This document shows positions 37,170 to 52,519 of a stretch of 64,000 nt of DNA, piece after piece. A program made the position numbers and the translations under genes. The first letter of the stretch is position 1; every line of letters starts with the position of its first letter. The stretch comes from Ceratopteris richardii (taxonomy: Eukaryota; Streptophyta; Polypodiopsida; Polypodiales; Pteridaceae): NCBI GenBank assembly GCA_020310875.1, contig CM035444.1, forward strand, positions 22,212,272-22,276,271, written 5' to 3'. The notes beneath the pieces were generated by a model, which worked only from the letters and a program-made list of their open reading frames with translations, made no database searches and was not told where the DNA came from.

Positions 37170-39749
37170 GAGTAGCAATAGGCTTACAGTCTTCAAGGCC
37201 AAAACGCTGCAATAATGTGTCAATATATTTCATTTGACACAAAGCCATCCCACCAGCAACTTGCATAAACTGAATGCCCAAATAGTGATGCAAATCCCCC
37301 AAATCAGACATCTCAAATGAGGCATGCAAATCAGCCTTGAAATCAGCAATATGCTTCTCAATAGGACCAGTGAGCAGCATGTCGTCAACATAGACAACAA
37401 TGATCAGAAGCACATCATTAGCACGCTTAACATATAAGGTGCTTTCAGTTGGACTGTTCTCAAAACCATGTGCAATCAGATAGGCATGTATCTTCTCATA
37501 CCAAGCATGTGGTGCTTGCTTTAAACCATATAATGCCTTCTTTAACCTGCACACCTGGTTTTCATGCCCTTTCTACACAAAGCCACGGGGCTGAAAAACA
37601 TACACTTCTTCATGCAAGTCACCATTCAGAAATGTTGTTTTAATGTCCAACTGATATACATTCCAACCATGATGGGCTGCAAGTGCACAAATGCTCCGAA
37701 CAGTAGTCATACGGCATGTGGGTGCAAAGGTCTCATCAAAATCAATGCCTCTTTCCTGTGCATAACCCTTTGCAACAAGCCTAGCCTTATACCTGTCAAC
37801 TGTACCATCAGGTTTATGCTTCAGCTTGTATACCCACTTAGTGCCAATGGCCTTCTTGCCAAGACGCAAGTCACATAAAGACCATGTACCATTCTTCATT
37901 ATAGTATCATATTCAGATTGCATAGCAGCCATCCAATTTTCTGAATTTTGTGCTTCGTCAAAAGAAACAGACTCATTCTCATCACAAAGACTAGACGCAG
38001 CCATAGCATAGCAATCTGATGCAAAGGAGGCACTATGAGAGCCTGAACGAGTACGATATGACAAAGGTGCATCTAATTTGCTGTCACACAAAGTCTGCAC
38101 CAGCCATTTTGGCATAGTTTTTGCCTGCTCAATATCAGCTCGCTCATCAACAAGTGCATCATGTAAATCTGCATCAGAAATGGAATGATTTGCATCATCA
38201 TATGAAACGTGCAAAGGCTGAGAAGTTGCCTCATTAGGACCAGCACTAGATTGTCCACCTGTAAAAAGAGGCATCAAAGTATCATACATGTCTTTGGAGC
38301 TAACAGATGTCTCCTTAGTACATGAAAGCAATGGTTGAATAGCATCTCCCACAAAGACAACATCACGGCTAACCAGAATGCGTTTAGTGTGTGGATGATA
38401 CAGACGATAGCCTTTACTTTCAGAACTGTACCCAACAAAAATACATTTTACTGCCTTATCATCCAATTTTCGGCGATGTTGTTCAGGCACTAATGCATAT
38501 GCCAAACAACCAAAAACACCAAGATGAGCAACAAATGGCTTGCGGTCATGCCAAGCCTCATATGGAGTGATAGACTGCAACGCTTTAGTGGGACACTTGT
38601 TAAGTACATATGCTGCACACATGACAGCCTCAAGCCAGAAACTATGTGGTAAAGCCTGACTCTTGACCATACACCTCGCCATCTCCATGAGTGACATGTT
38701 CTTCCATTCAGCAACTCCATTCTGTTGAGGTGTATACAACACTATACACTGGTGTTTTATCCCACGTTCAGCCAGAAATGCATTAAAATCAGAAGACATA
38801 TATTCCCCCCCTCGATCAGAACGGAGGGTGCCCATTTTACATGCTGACAGATTTTCAGCCAAAACCAAAAACTGTTTGAAGCACAAAAACACTTTGGACT
38901 TTGCCTTCAATATCCATGCATGCCTAGAAAAATCATCAATGAAAGTCACGAAGTAAAGATAGTTTCCAAAAGAAGGGGTCTGCATAGGACCACACACATC
39001 ACTATGTACAAGGTGCAATTTCTGCATAGCCCGAACTGAACCACCTTTTGGAAAGGAGGAATGCTGCATTTTTTCCAAAATACAGCCTTCACATACATGT
39101 TTTCTAGGTGCCTCAAGCTTGGGCAAAGAAGACACCATATCAAATTTCTGCAAGCGTAGCAATTCAGATGACCAAAGCGTGCATGCCAAAGCTTTGCATC
39201 TGACATAGCCTGAGAATCATGAACTGCACATGCCGAATCATTCACAAATCTTTCATAGTCTATGAGCTTATACAACCCACGACATAAAATGCCAGAAGCA
39301 ATAATAACATCGCCATTTGACAGATCATGAACTATACATCTGTCATCAACAAATTTCACAACTAAGCCAATCTTGGCTAATGCAGAAACTGATAATAGAT
39401 TCTTCTTGATCCTTGGCACAAATAAAGCATCTGACAAGGTGAAAGAACTACCATCAGCAATAGTCAGAATGATCTTACCAACTCCCATAATAGGATAAGA
39501 GGAGTTGCTGGCGCATGTGACAGTATTCCCTATAGGGGCAGGCTCGAGTGAAGAGAAGAAACTACGCTGCGAGGTAATATGTTTGGTCGCCCGACTGTCA
39601 AAGTACCAAACATCTGAGTCCGCTGTAGACATGCACTGCTCATGAGAAGATGGGTCAAAACTGTAAACAGTAGTAAATGCCCATTCTTCTTCTTGCACAA
39701 GATTAGCAGACTCTGTTTTGGTGTAGAGGCTTCTGCAACAACCATTCAA
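37170..39749 (-). pseudogene. copia B pol (protease, integrase, RT)
   Basis: The stretch 38946-39749 holds the protease segment and pre-integrase (LWHARFGHLN). The long frame 37573-39189 holds the integrase core (HSDVCGP, LRSDRGGEYM, QQNGVAEWKN), its C-terminal part (GCLAYALVPEQHRRKLDDKAVKCIFVGY) and the start of RT (WMAAMQSEY, KWVYKLKHKPDGTVDRYKARLVAKGY). The stretch 37093-37554 continues RT with LKKALYGLKQAPHAWYEKI and YVDDMLLTG. It is a fossil with a few breaks. Confidence 0.9.
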
Positions 39750-40684
39750 GCCTCCTTTTTCTTTGCCTCTTTTGCAGCCAATTTTGGACAGTTCTTTATT
39801 ATATGATCATTCCCTTTACAATACTTGCAAAACAATTTTTGCTTTTCTGATTTCTTCTCATCTTTATCCTGGTTCTTCGAATGTGCAGCATTTACAGATT
39901 TTTTCTTACTAGTAGAAGAGCTCCATTTTCCTTTGCCCTTCTGACTAGCCAGGAAAGCTTGATCTGCAACTCGCATAATGGACCTGTCCTGTCTGGACTG
40001 ATCTTCCTGCAACAGAACAGAAACTAACTCCTCAAATGATAAGGCATTCGGATTGCCTTTCATCATCAACCGAAGAGTAGAAGCAAAACTCTGGTATGAA
40101 TCAGGAAGACCATTCAAAATGGTCTGCACAAGTGAGCTATCTGGTATAACCTCATCAGCAGAAATCAACTGTTCCTTCAAATCTTTGATCTTCATTAGGA
40201 AACTGTCCATAGAATCACCTTCATTCATGTGCTCACTCTCCAACTGTTTTCGGAGGTAAGCAACACGAGCCTCATTCCTAGCTTGGTACAATGTGGTAAG
40301 TGTATCCCAAGCATCCCTAGCTGTTCTACAAGAGCGAATGTGAGGAATAATAGCACGTTTGACAGACAAAGCTATCAATGCATCTGCCTGGGCATCTCTG
40401 CTATCCCAACAAATCTGCTCTACAGTAGGTGCAGCAGAAACAACAGCACGAACAGGAATCTACACAATATCATCTTCGACACCATCTTCATCACCTCCAG
40501 CACTTGTATTCGTAGTACCTGTTGTTATAGGTGTAACAGGACGTCTTTCAACACCTTGCACAATGTTCCACAATCCTTTTGCAACCAATACATGTTGCAT
40601 CATATAAGCCCATAATGGGTAGTTGGTACCATCCAACTTATCCTCAACAGCCAACATACGGAATACATCACTGCTTTCAGCCAT
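39746..40684 (-). pseudogene. copia B gag
   Basis: It starts at the ATG of MAESSDVFRMLAVEDKLDGTNYPLWAYMMQHVLVAKGLWNIVQGVE (40684), with the UBN2-type core at 39900-40378 and a canonical zinc knuckle CKYCKGNDHIIKNC near 39790-39830, then a Lys/Glu tail. It is the best preserved gag of this copia family in the window. It has about one or two breaks. Confidence 0.88.
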
Positions 40685-41039
40685 GGTTGGTGACTAAAAT
40701 ACCTTGATGTAGAAAATTGACTGTATCTCAAAAAGTTGAACAAAACTACCCAGACAAGTTCTGCTAGACCTATAGCAGACTTCGAGACGCTTAAACTGGC
40801 GAACAGAAACTGGTATATACCTTTGGCACAAAAAGACGAAATAGCCTGCACAAACACTGTGATAGTGCATTCAGAGGCCGAAACGAGCTCAGATCGCGAT
40901 TTCGGCACCACACAGCGAAGCTATTTTGATCTCGAAAACACCCTGAGTATGGTCACCAAAATTCATACGATTCTGAGACTGCAAATGGAGGAGTGTCGAC
41001 GGTGCCCTAGATGAAGCGACGACCTGCTCTGATACCAAT

Positions 41040-41269
41040 TGTTGGAGTTAGACTTCTGCAGAAGCACGCAAACAGCACAAGGAAGAAGAAGAAGCTTGGA
41101 GCACAACACACAATACTGAATGTATTACTAGAGAATGTACAAAGATAAGTAGCCCATTAGGGCAATAGGCATATATACAAGCCGAGGGAAAAAAACCTCC
41201 TAAAGAGGGAAAAAAATGCCCCAGCGGTCCTAGTGTGTTCACACACATCACTACCTAAATATATCAACA
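41040..41269 (-). repeat. 5' LTR of copia B (230 bp)
   Basis: TGTTGGAGTT to ATATCAACA, almost the same as the LTR of A and the solo LTR at 55316-55544. The tRNA-Met primer-site complement TGCTCTGATACCA ends two bases to its left. Confidence 0.93.
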
Positions 41270-42830
41270 TATGCCTGTGTCAATCATCAAACAACTGACA
41301 ACTCCAAGTGCAAATGCTCTAATAGCAACTGCAATGTCTGCTCTGGAGTTTAACAACTCATACATCAGACTCCTGAATGCTGACAAAACATGTGCTATCC
41401 TGGCTAACATAAGTATGTCAGCCATGCATGTATCCAAGGCATCCAAAGCACCATCATCAAGACCCATGTCCTAATATATCTATGTAAACATCTAGCATGA
41501 GCGAATCCAAGAATGATTGCATAACTACTGACTGCTCAACTCCAAATCAGCCATCCTATCAACCAAGGATGTGTCTAGTTGTGCATCCTAAGAGCTAAAC
41601 TGCTCTATCACACACTGTGTACCATGAGGTCAATCTTGCTCTACTACACCAAGTGTATGATCATGCTCCACATGAGCTAACTACACAACATCAACACCAT
41701 GGTCAAAGTGATGATCACAATCTAACTGAGTATCATCACAATGATCTACATGAGCATCCACACGATCAACCAAACCATGTTCTATATAAGCATCATGAGC
41801 ATCCAAAACATGCTTTACATATTCATCCAACAGAGCATCTGAATCCTGTCATACATGTGCATCATGAATGACAATAGACCTATGTGTAGGTAGACAAAAT
41901 GAGACGTGATGAGTCTCACATCGCACATAAGGCTGAACTCTCACTGAGACGAGGTTGTCTCTCACATGGAGTACCTGTAGTGGATACCTATGCCCAACTC
42001 TGGCACCTCTGAAAAGCATAAGCTGTCCCAATTGCAATTGAAAATAATGCTCACCAAGGAATGCATAACATCTGCTCTCTTGTAATTGGCGAATGGAAAT
42101 CAAGCTCATAGGGAATGAAGACACATAACATATATGTCTGAGTATAAGTGATGCTCCACTAGGTAGCATAAGGCATACATCTCCTGCACCCTCAATGTCA
42201 TATGTCATACCATCAAGAATGTGCACGCATCCATGATTCTCACTTGAGAATCGACAAAACCACTCACGATGTGGAGTAACATGAAAATTGGCTAATGCAT
42301 CAAGCAACCAAGCCATATGTTTGCTCTCCAATGAACAAGAGGAATCCTAAGATAAACCATAGGAGAAAGTGATATCATCATCACTAGTGTAATCAACTGC
42401 CATAGACTCTCCTGAAACCACTACCTGATTTTTATCACGTGCATATCTCTGACGTCGTCATCGCATCCGCCTGAAGCAACATTGTCAAATATGGCCCTAA
42501 TGGCCACAGTGCCAACATCGAAGTCATCGATGTGATCTATGTATCACATGAGCCAATGGACTCGCATACATATCATGTAGTCTTTGCCATAATGCATTAC
42601 TCGTCTTCTCATGCATAACAGACTCATATATAGAATCCACAAGTTGTAATCGGAAAGTGGATCTAGCCAATGCATCCATATCCATCCATATGTGGTCGAG
42701 CATGTCACGAGGCCTTTGTGCATCTCTATACATATACATGTGTAACCCTACAGGAACCAATGTATGCCACCTCTGATCTTTCCATCTCAGAAAGTCAGTG
42801 CCATCAAATCGAGAAGACACCATGCTGGTA
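41270..42830 (-). pseudogene. Element D coding region (gag-like, protease-like, acidic repeat, RT tail-like)
   Basis: From 42823 the gag-like start SSRFDGTDFLRWKDQRW matches C. Then 42331-41849 is the protease-like segment (AWLLDALANFHVTPHREWF, DGMTYDIEGAGDVCLMLPSG). Then come decayed Asp/His repeats (about 41600-41850) and an AFRSLMYELLNSRADIAVAIRA stretch near 41330-41400. The order equals that of C, so it is the family layout. Confidence 0.82.
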
Positions 42831-44543
42831 ATCGAAGAGACTAGCAATGTAACAAGAGACTAGAAATAATACTCTATCATGAATAGAATCACACCTACAT
42901 ATCTATATGCATAACTCACATCACATATGTCTCACTGGAGAAGAAAACCATGCGAACCACCTATCATATAACCATGCATCTAGCATGCACATAAAACCAT
43001 GAGCATAATTCGCTCACCAAGTCTCCAAACTGACCAAGTAGATGTGAAAGAATCTTGGGAAAAAATTGGCAAAGTATCCCCTGTAAACTGAGAAGTCAAA
43101 CAAGATAACCAATAACAAAAGAACAATGAGTAACTTGTCACCACCTATCACTAATCCAATCAAAGATAATGGCAAATATATATGCCAATACAATGGTGAT
43201 ATATATATGCCAAAAAACTAATAGCAATACATGCCAATACAATGGCGATACATTTCCCACTCAAGAATAAATCCTATAAGATGGTCCAACTTGTCATGAA
43301 CAACATGTGACCAAATCCAAGTAAATGGAGATAAGCAACAATCCAAAGCTATCACAGAAGCTTCAAGATCCACTAGAGTTCTCTTCTAGCATAAAAGCCA
43401 TCAAAATTTTGGCAGCATCTCCTCTATAAAATGGGCTATGAACCAAATAAACCATGTGGGAATCACCATCCACAATATCAAATCAATGATCATATGCTAA
43501 AATAATAGCTAATCAAGGTGACAAATGGACGTGCAACTTAGGCTCCAATTTGGATCAGGCACCTGCATAAAAACAAAGATACAAGCACCAACGAATATCC
43601 AAAATCAACTCTTATAAACTTATGTGCATCCGGCAAGTAAATCCATAACCAAGTGGCATAAATGAGATAGAGACCACAATGCCACTATACATCCATCGAC
43701 AATATCATGATCAAACTCATGATGATATAAACCTCAAAAAGAAGGCATATTACAATGTCATCTCACATACCAAACATGTGACAATCATGCTCTACTCTCA
43801 TATGGAGGAGCTACCATAGTGATCATACATGGATAATTCCTTCAAACTCTAAAAATAAGAGTTTGCACACCAAAAAATTCTCTCTCGGAGAATTTCCAAA
43901 GCAAGCTGAACCTCCAAAAGCAATGAGGGTTCTTATGGTGAAAATATGTTTCTTTGTGTTTTGCTATTTCAGAGGTGATAACCTCTTTTCTCTTCAACAA
44001 AATTCAAGAAATCTTTCTTGCCTACGTAACAATATAAAGAATGCCTCAATATGAGGTGTGTAGCTCAAGATATGCACAAAACAATTATCAGCTATCAATT
44101 TCACATTCTCCTGCAACATTGTTGCTCTATATTTTGCAATTTCGATGACTTAGAACTCAGAATCTGGACTGTGTTCTTCTACAAATTTTTAGCCTCTTTT
44201 CCAACATAGGCAAAGCAAGTTGAATCATATGAATCAGACTTGTAAAACTCAAGTTATAACCCGAAAATTGGCCTAATGTCCAAGTGATTGTAGATTCGTC
44301 TTCTACATCAGTCTGCGGTTTTTGAATTTTCGGCAGTCTAAAACTCCAAAGCATGTTTTGCACCCTTCTGTCAAGTTGTAACCTTCTACCTCATCTACGC
44401 ATAAAACTTTAAAACACACCAATTCAAGCTTTATAGTTCGAGTTATGATCAAAATATTGAACAGTTGTTGAGAGGTGTCGACCTGCACATTCACTTCTTG
44501 TGACCTAAGCTTCCATTGAAGCTTCATGCACACAAGCCTTCAA
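42831..44543 (-). other. Element D leader
   Basis: Non-coding, about 1.7 kb. It includes the full stretch that Gypsy-1 interrupts in C, and the three degenerate tandem units of about 190 bp (near 43960-44480). It shows how C's leader looked before Gypsy-1 landed in it. Confidence 0.75.
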
Positions 44544-44636
44544 CATGCTCTGATACCAATGAAGGGCTTTAATGTGAAAAATAAGAGGATCAATGAGGAG
44601 ATGGAGGGAGAGAGAAGAGAGGAGAGACATGCACTA
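44544..44636 (-). repeat. Primer site and inner part of the D 5' LTR
   Basis: The primer-site complement CATGCTCTGATACCA is at 44544-44558, then the LTR begins TGAAGGGCTTT. The LTR runs to 44636, where element E interrupts it, and resumes at 51456. Confidence 0.88.
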
Positions 44637-44929
44637 TGAGATCCTTTTGTTGCTTGCCACTCGTAGTTGCCATGAGCTACTTGAGAATCCTACGCGAGGC
44701 CGACGAAAAAACACATAGAGTTGCTTTCTTCTATCCTCCCTGCCACGCCCGAGCCATGTTAGGCTTTCACGAGAGAGACTACTCATGCATGATACCATAA
44801 TCTCTTATGTGAGCTAATCTTCTATCCCCTCTTCTACCCACACATATGGAAAGAGCATCCATTTGATGTCATGTGATAAAACATGCCACCTCATCTTAGA
44901 GGTGTTCCCATGCAACACACATGATATGA
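44637..44929 (-). repeat. 3' LTR of element E (293 bp)
   Basis: It begins TGAGATCCTTTTG and ends CATGATATGA. The ends are not the usual TG...CA on the right side in either copy. About 6% different from its partner. Confidence 0.85.
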
Positions 44930-48440
<3,511 letters not shown>

Positions 48441-48442
48441 TG

Positions 48443-49776
48443 ATCAAATGATTACCAAAATATTGAAAATTTATCCAAAACATGCATATGTAATCCCTCT
48501 TTAGACCTTCGAGAACTTTTTTAGAACCTGCGAATGATCATAAAATGAAATCTATATCATGTGCAAGTGGCTCGAATTGAAATTACTTCAATTGCCTTCC
48601 TGGTTCGTAAGATATGGCTCTCGGAAGGTAGTTGCCAAAAACTATCCAAACTTTGCAGACCTTTAGAGACCTGCAAAAATACATGTTTTCCAAAATTTCT
48701 TATGGTAAACTGAAATTAGATCTTGTTCTCTTCAAAACGAGCCATAGCACTTCCAATTTAGAGTTTTCTAGCCCAAGATATGGCCTTTCCAAGCGGGACA
48801 TGCCAAACTAGTGGACTATTAGAGGGGCTGGAAAAAGTGTGAAAGTGTAATTTTTGGAGTGCCCAAGAGCATTCTTCCATCAAGCAAATCCCAAAATTCT
48901 CTCCGTAATCTTAGAGAGCAGTATATGAAGATGTTGGGCCTATTTTAAGCTTACCAAATCCTCCCTTCATGCATGCTAATTTGCTCCCCAAAAGAGACCT
49001 AAACTAAGATTCTTACTTTCACATAAAAACTTAAATGGGAGATCATAGCAAGCTTCTAATCCACTCCTAATATGGATTTCTCTTGGATTTTCTTGTTCAT
49101 CAAATGATTACCAAAATATTGAAAATTTATCCAAAACATGCATATGTAATCCCTCTTTAGACCTTTAAGAAATTTTTTAGGACGTGCAAATGATCATAAA
49201 ATGAAATACATATCATGTGCAAGTGGCTCGAATTGAAATTACTTCAATTGCCTTCCCGGTTTGTAAGATATGGCTCTCGAAAGGTAGTCGCCAAAAACTA
49301 TCCAAACTTTGCAGACCTTTAGAGACCTGCAAAAATACATGTTTTCCAAAATTTCTTCTAGTAAACTAAAATTAGATCAGAAGAAAACTAAAATTAGATC
49401 TTGTTCTCTTTGAAACGAGCCATAGCACTTCCAATTTAGAGTTTCCTAGCCCAAGATATGGCCTTTCTAAGTGGGACATGCCAAACTAGTGGACTATTGG
49501 AGGGGCTGGAAAAAGTGTGAAAATGTAATTTTTGGAGTGCCCAAGAGCATTCTTCCATCAAGAAAATCCCAAAATTCTCTCCATAATCTCAAAGAGAAAT
49601 ATATGAAGATGTTGGGCCTATTTTCACCTTATCAAATCCTCCCTTCATGCATGCTAATTTGCTCCCCAAAAGAGGCTTAAACCAAGATTCTTACTTTCAC
49701 ATAAAAACTTAAATGGGAGATCATAGCAAGCTTCTAATCCACTCCTAATGTGGATTTCTCTTGGATTTTGTTGTTC
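48443..49776. repeat. Tandem duplication, unit about 656 bp, inside element E
   Basis: Unit 1 is 48443-49098 and unit 2 is 49099 to about 49776. Both start TCAAATGATTACCAAAATATTG and end with CCACTCCTAAT-TGGATTTCTCTTGG. Unit 2 has an extra internal 22-base duplication near 49363-49400. They differ by a few percent. Confidence 0.9.
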
Positions 49777-51143
49777 CCAATGGCAATATATATACCATAC
49801 TCCATGTATATATACATTAATCCATGGGAAACCTCTTAAATGATCTCTTTTGTTGCTCCCAAAAGTGGAGATTTGCTAAAATTCGCACCTGAGATTTTTT
49901 CCAAAAAGTCTGGAAAGGGGGTTTTCGAGGAAGTAAAATTCCTCCTTAACTTATTATTTTGATGAACTTAATGATTCCATTATGAATTCCATATGCCATA
50001 TGCTTATTATATATATTTTTTCCCATCCATCGATAGGTAGCACACCTCATTTTCCCTCTTCCAAAATGGGAATTTCTTAAATTTGTCTGCTGAAATTTTT
50101 TCTCAAATAGTGATGGAAGGGGATCTTGTGGAGCTTCAAACTCCCATCATAATGAGCTATATTTTGGATTTCTTGATGGTATATGAAATTCCATATATTA
50201 TATTATATGTGTGCATGATTTTTCCTACCAAACTAAAAAAAAATGCCGCTTCATTTCCCTTTCCCAAAATGGCTAATAGTCAATATAAGCACTGAAATCT
50301 ATGTAAAAAAATCATGAAAGTAGAGTATTTTGGAGATACCCTAAACTTGGCCTTCTTGTATTTTGAGGGAATCCTAGACTCAAGATGAGAGTATATACCT
50401 CATACTCTCGATACATATGATTTTCCCTCAAAGAATCTTGCCCCAAGCCCATCACTTCTTTTGCCCCATAAATGAATTTTTACTATGATTAACTCCTGGA
50501 AATAACAAAAAACTTCATACATGTGCTTGAGGTGGTATCTCCACTTCTCACTAGGCATCAATTCATCCCATCTATTCTTCCATGAATTCAACATGAATGA
50601 ACAAGGAAGCAACATTGGCCATCCAGTCTTTAGGTTAAAAAAAAGGTGGTACAAATTGTCCTTCTTCTTTTTCATCCTTTATCCCCTCTTCTCTCATGCA
50701 TGAGATGATGCATTAAAATTGGAGAAAAAAAGATCTCCTTCTACCAATGCTCCTCAACAATGCTCATTAGAGATCGGAGGGATTCAAAGTTCGTAAAATC
50801 CATAGCAAATTGTTGCTCTTGAACTCGAACAACTTCAACTCTGCTTCTCTGTCTTCATCATCCTCCATTTTAGAAAGAAGAAGGAGGGTACTCATTCATC
50901 TCTCTAAGCTCCAAAATGAATAGATGTAAGGATGAATACTCCTATTGTAAGTAAGCAATGAATGCTCTTTCGACAAATCAGTAATAAAGCAATGAGTTCG
51001 CAATGAGCCTGCTATATCATATATTATAGGTTGGGGATCCATGGTCGTCATACAAGGATGGCGCCTTGGCTATGACATGCACCTCCTTCATCTATGACTT
51101 GGGTTCAATTCCCACACTCTGCAACATTCGAGTGACCCAGACT
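49777..51143 (-). other. Element E interior, right part (5' leader side)
   Basis: AT-rich, no gene seen on either strand. Short frames here lack homology or coding character. Confidence 0.55.
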
Positions 51144-51158
51144 GAAGCACTGATACCA
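51144..51158 (-). other. Primer-binding site of element E (tRNA-Met-like, variant)
   Basis: The plus strand GAAGCACTGATACCA gives TGGTATCAGTGC on the sense strand. The first nine bases fit initiator tRNA-Met; the rest departs from the usual TGGTATCAGAGC. It lies four bases from the LTR. Confidence 0.65.
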
Positions 51159-51162
51159 CATC

Positions 51163-51455
51163 TGAGATCCTTTTGCTGCTTGCCACTCGTAGCTGCCATG
51201 AGCTACGCGAGAATCCTATGCGAGGCCGACTAGAAAACACATAGAGTTGATTTCGTCTATCCTCCCTGCCATGCCCGAGCCATGTTGGGCTTTCATGAGA
51301 GAGACTACTCATGCATGATACCATAATCTCTTATGTGATCTAATCTTCTACCCCCTCTTCTACCCATACATATGGAAAGAGCATCCATTTGATGTCATGT
51401 GGTAAAACATGCCACATCATCTTAGAGGTGTTCCCATGCAACACCCATGATATGA
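51163..51455 (-). repeat. 5' LTR of element E (293 bp)
   Basis: Partner of 44637-44929. It ends at the CACCA duplication, after which element D's LTR resumes. Confidence 0.86.
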
Positions 51456-51571
51456 CACCAATGCGTGGAAGCCTCAAAACCCACATAATGATCTCTTTGA
51501 GGCAATGTTCTATATATGATGTATATATATGAATAAAGGGGTAAGGTCACATGATCCCTACATCCCCAATA
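51456..51571 (-). repeat. Outer part of the D 5' LTR
   Basis: Sequence from GCGTGGAAGCCTC to CATCCCCAA matches the C LTR in reverse (GTGGGTTTTGAGG, ATATATGA, GTAAGGTCACATGA). It ends at 51571, where unrelated DNA begins. The partner LTR and TSD are not available. Confidence 0.85.
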
Positions 51572-51740
51572 GGACACATGTAAATGGTATTCAAGATGTC
51601 TTACAACCTCTAGTTTGCCTCTTCTGTAGACCTTCCATTTGCTAAGAAGAATTGTCTAAAGTAATGAATAGTTATTTGTTATAACAACTAAAAGACTTCC
51701 ATGAAGGGAGGAATGGATAATTTGAAAACAGAATATTTTT
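51572..51740. other. Spacer between D and G
   Basis: 169 bp without a gene or a recognised repeat. It should be contiguous with 62092 onward if G is removed, so it is part of the DNA that received G. It ends in the T run that forms G's TSD. Confidence 0.6.
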
Positions 51741-51968
51741 TGTTGGAGTTTGATGTCTATAGAACCACATGAACAACACAAAGAAGAAGAAGCTTGGAGC
51801 ACAACACAACACTAAATGAATTACCAAGTGAAAGTACAAGAATACATCACCCATTAGGGTTATAGGAATATATATAAGCTAGGGAAAAAAACACCTCCTA
51901 AAGAGGGAAAAAAGTGCCCAGGTAGTCCTAAATGTATTCACACACATCACTACCAAAATATGTCAACA
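51741..51968 (-). repeat. 3' LTR of copia G (228 bp)
   Basis: TGTTGGAGTTTGATG to TGTCAACA. To its right AATTCGCCCTGGG is the complement of a weak purine tract. Confidence 0.9.
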
Positions 51969-52185
51969 AATTCGCCCTGGGAGTGATGTAGTGAACAAGG
52001 AGCCATCACTCATGTATAAGGAAGTGCCAAACTATGTGGAAAGACATCAATCCATAAAATGAAGTAAGCCCAAAGCTTTGCAAAAAGCTTTAAACTTCTC
52101 TCAAGGTAGAGCCTTTGTGAAAAGATCTGCATGTTATTCTATGTGGGCACATATGCCAAATTGGTCTCTCCAACAAAGACAGTGT
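51969..52185 (-). pseudogene. copia G RNase H end, left of H
   Basis: Matches F 3187-3300 (GTAGAGCCTTTGTGAAAAG and following). It continues at 57548 on the other side of H. Confidence 0.78.
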
Positions 52186-52478
52186 TGTTGGGTGTGTGTA
52201 GAAGTGCGAGAGACACACGAGAAGCACACACAAGGAGCACAAACGTAGAAAGACACACAAAGAAGACGGATGGCTGGAATAGCTCTCTCTATTGACGATG
52301 AAAAACACTGAAGTAAGAGCTGAATAATATCCCTAAGTACAAAGTACCACCACATATGAGTGAATCATGTATGTGGTAACATGGGGAAAAAATCTCTAGC
52401 CAACAGTAGAGTAAAAAGTGCCCATGTATAGGGAAAAGGTTCACATCAAAGCTACTTGAGGAACACATAAGTGTAACA
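52186..52478 (-). repeat. 3' LTR of copia H (293 bp)
   Basis: TGTTGGGTGTG to AAGTGTAACA, followed by the purine-tract complement with a run of six C. Confidence 0.9.
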
Positions 52479-52519
52479 AACCCCCCTGGATTGAATGATG
52501 TGAACACATGTAGGGAGTG

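Larger units (their letters stand above)
37166..41269 (-). mobile_element. Ty1/copia element B, 3' end lost
   Basis: A minus-strand copia of the A family, keeping the 5' LTR (41040-41269), gag, protease, integrase and most of RT. At its left it stops inside RT, next to Gypsy-2 leader. At its right its LTR abuts the body of element D, so it was inserted in D. It has a few breaks and is better preserved than F or G. Confidence 0.88.
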
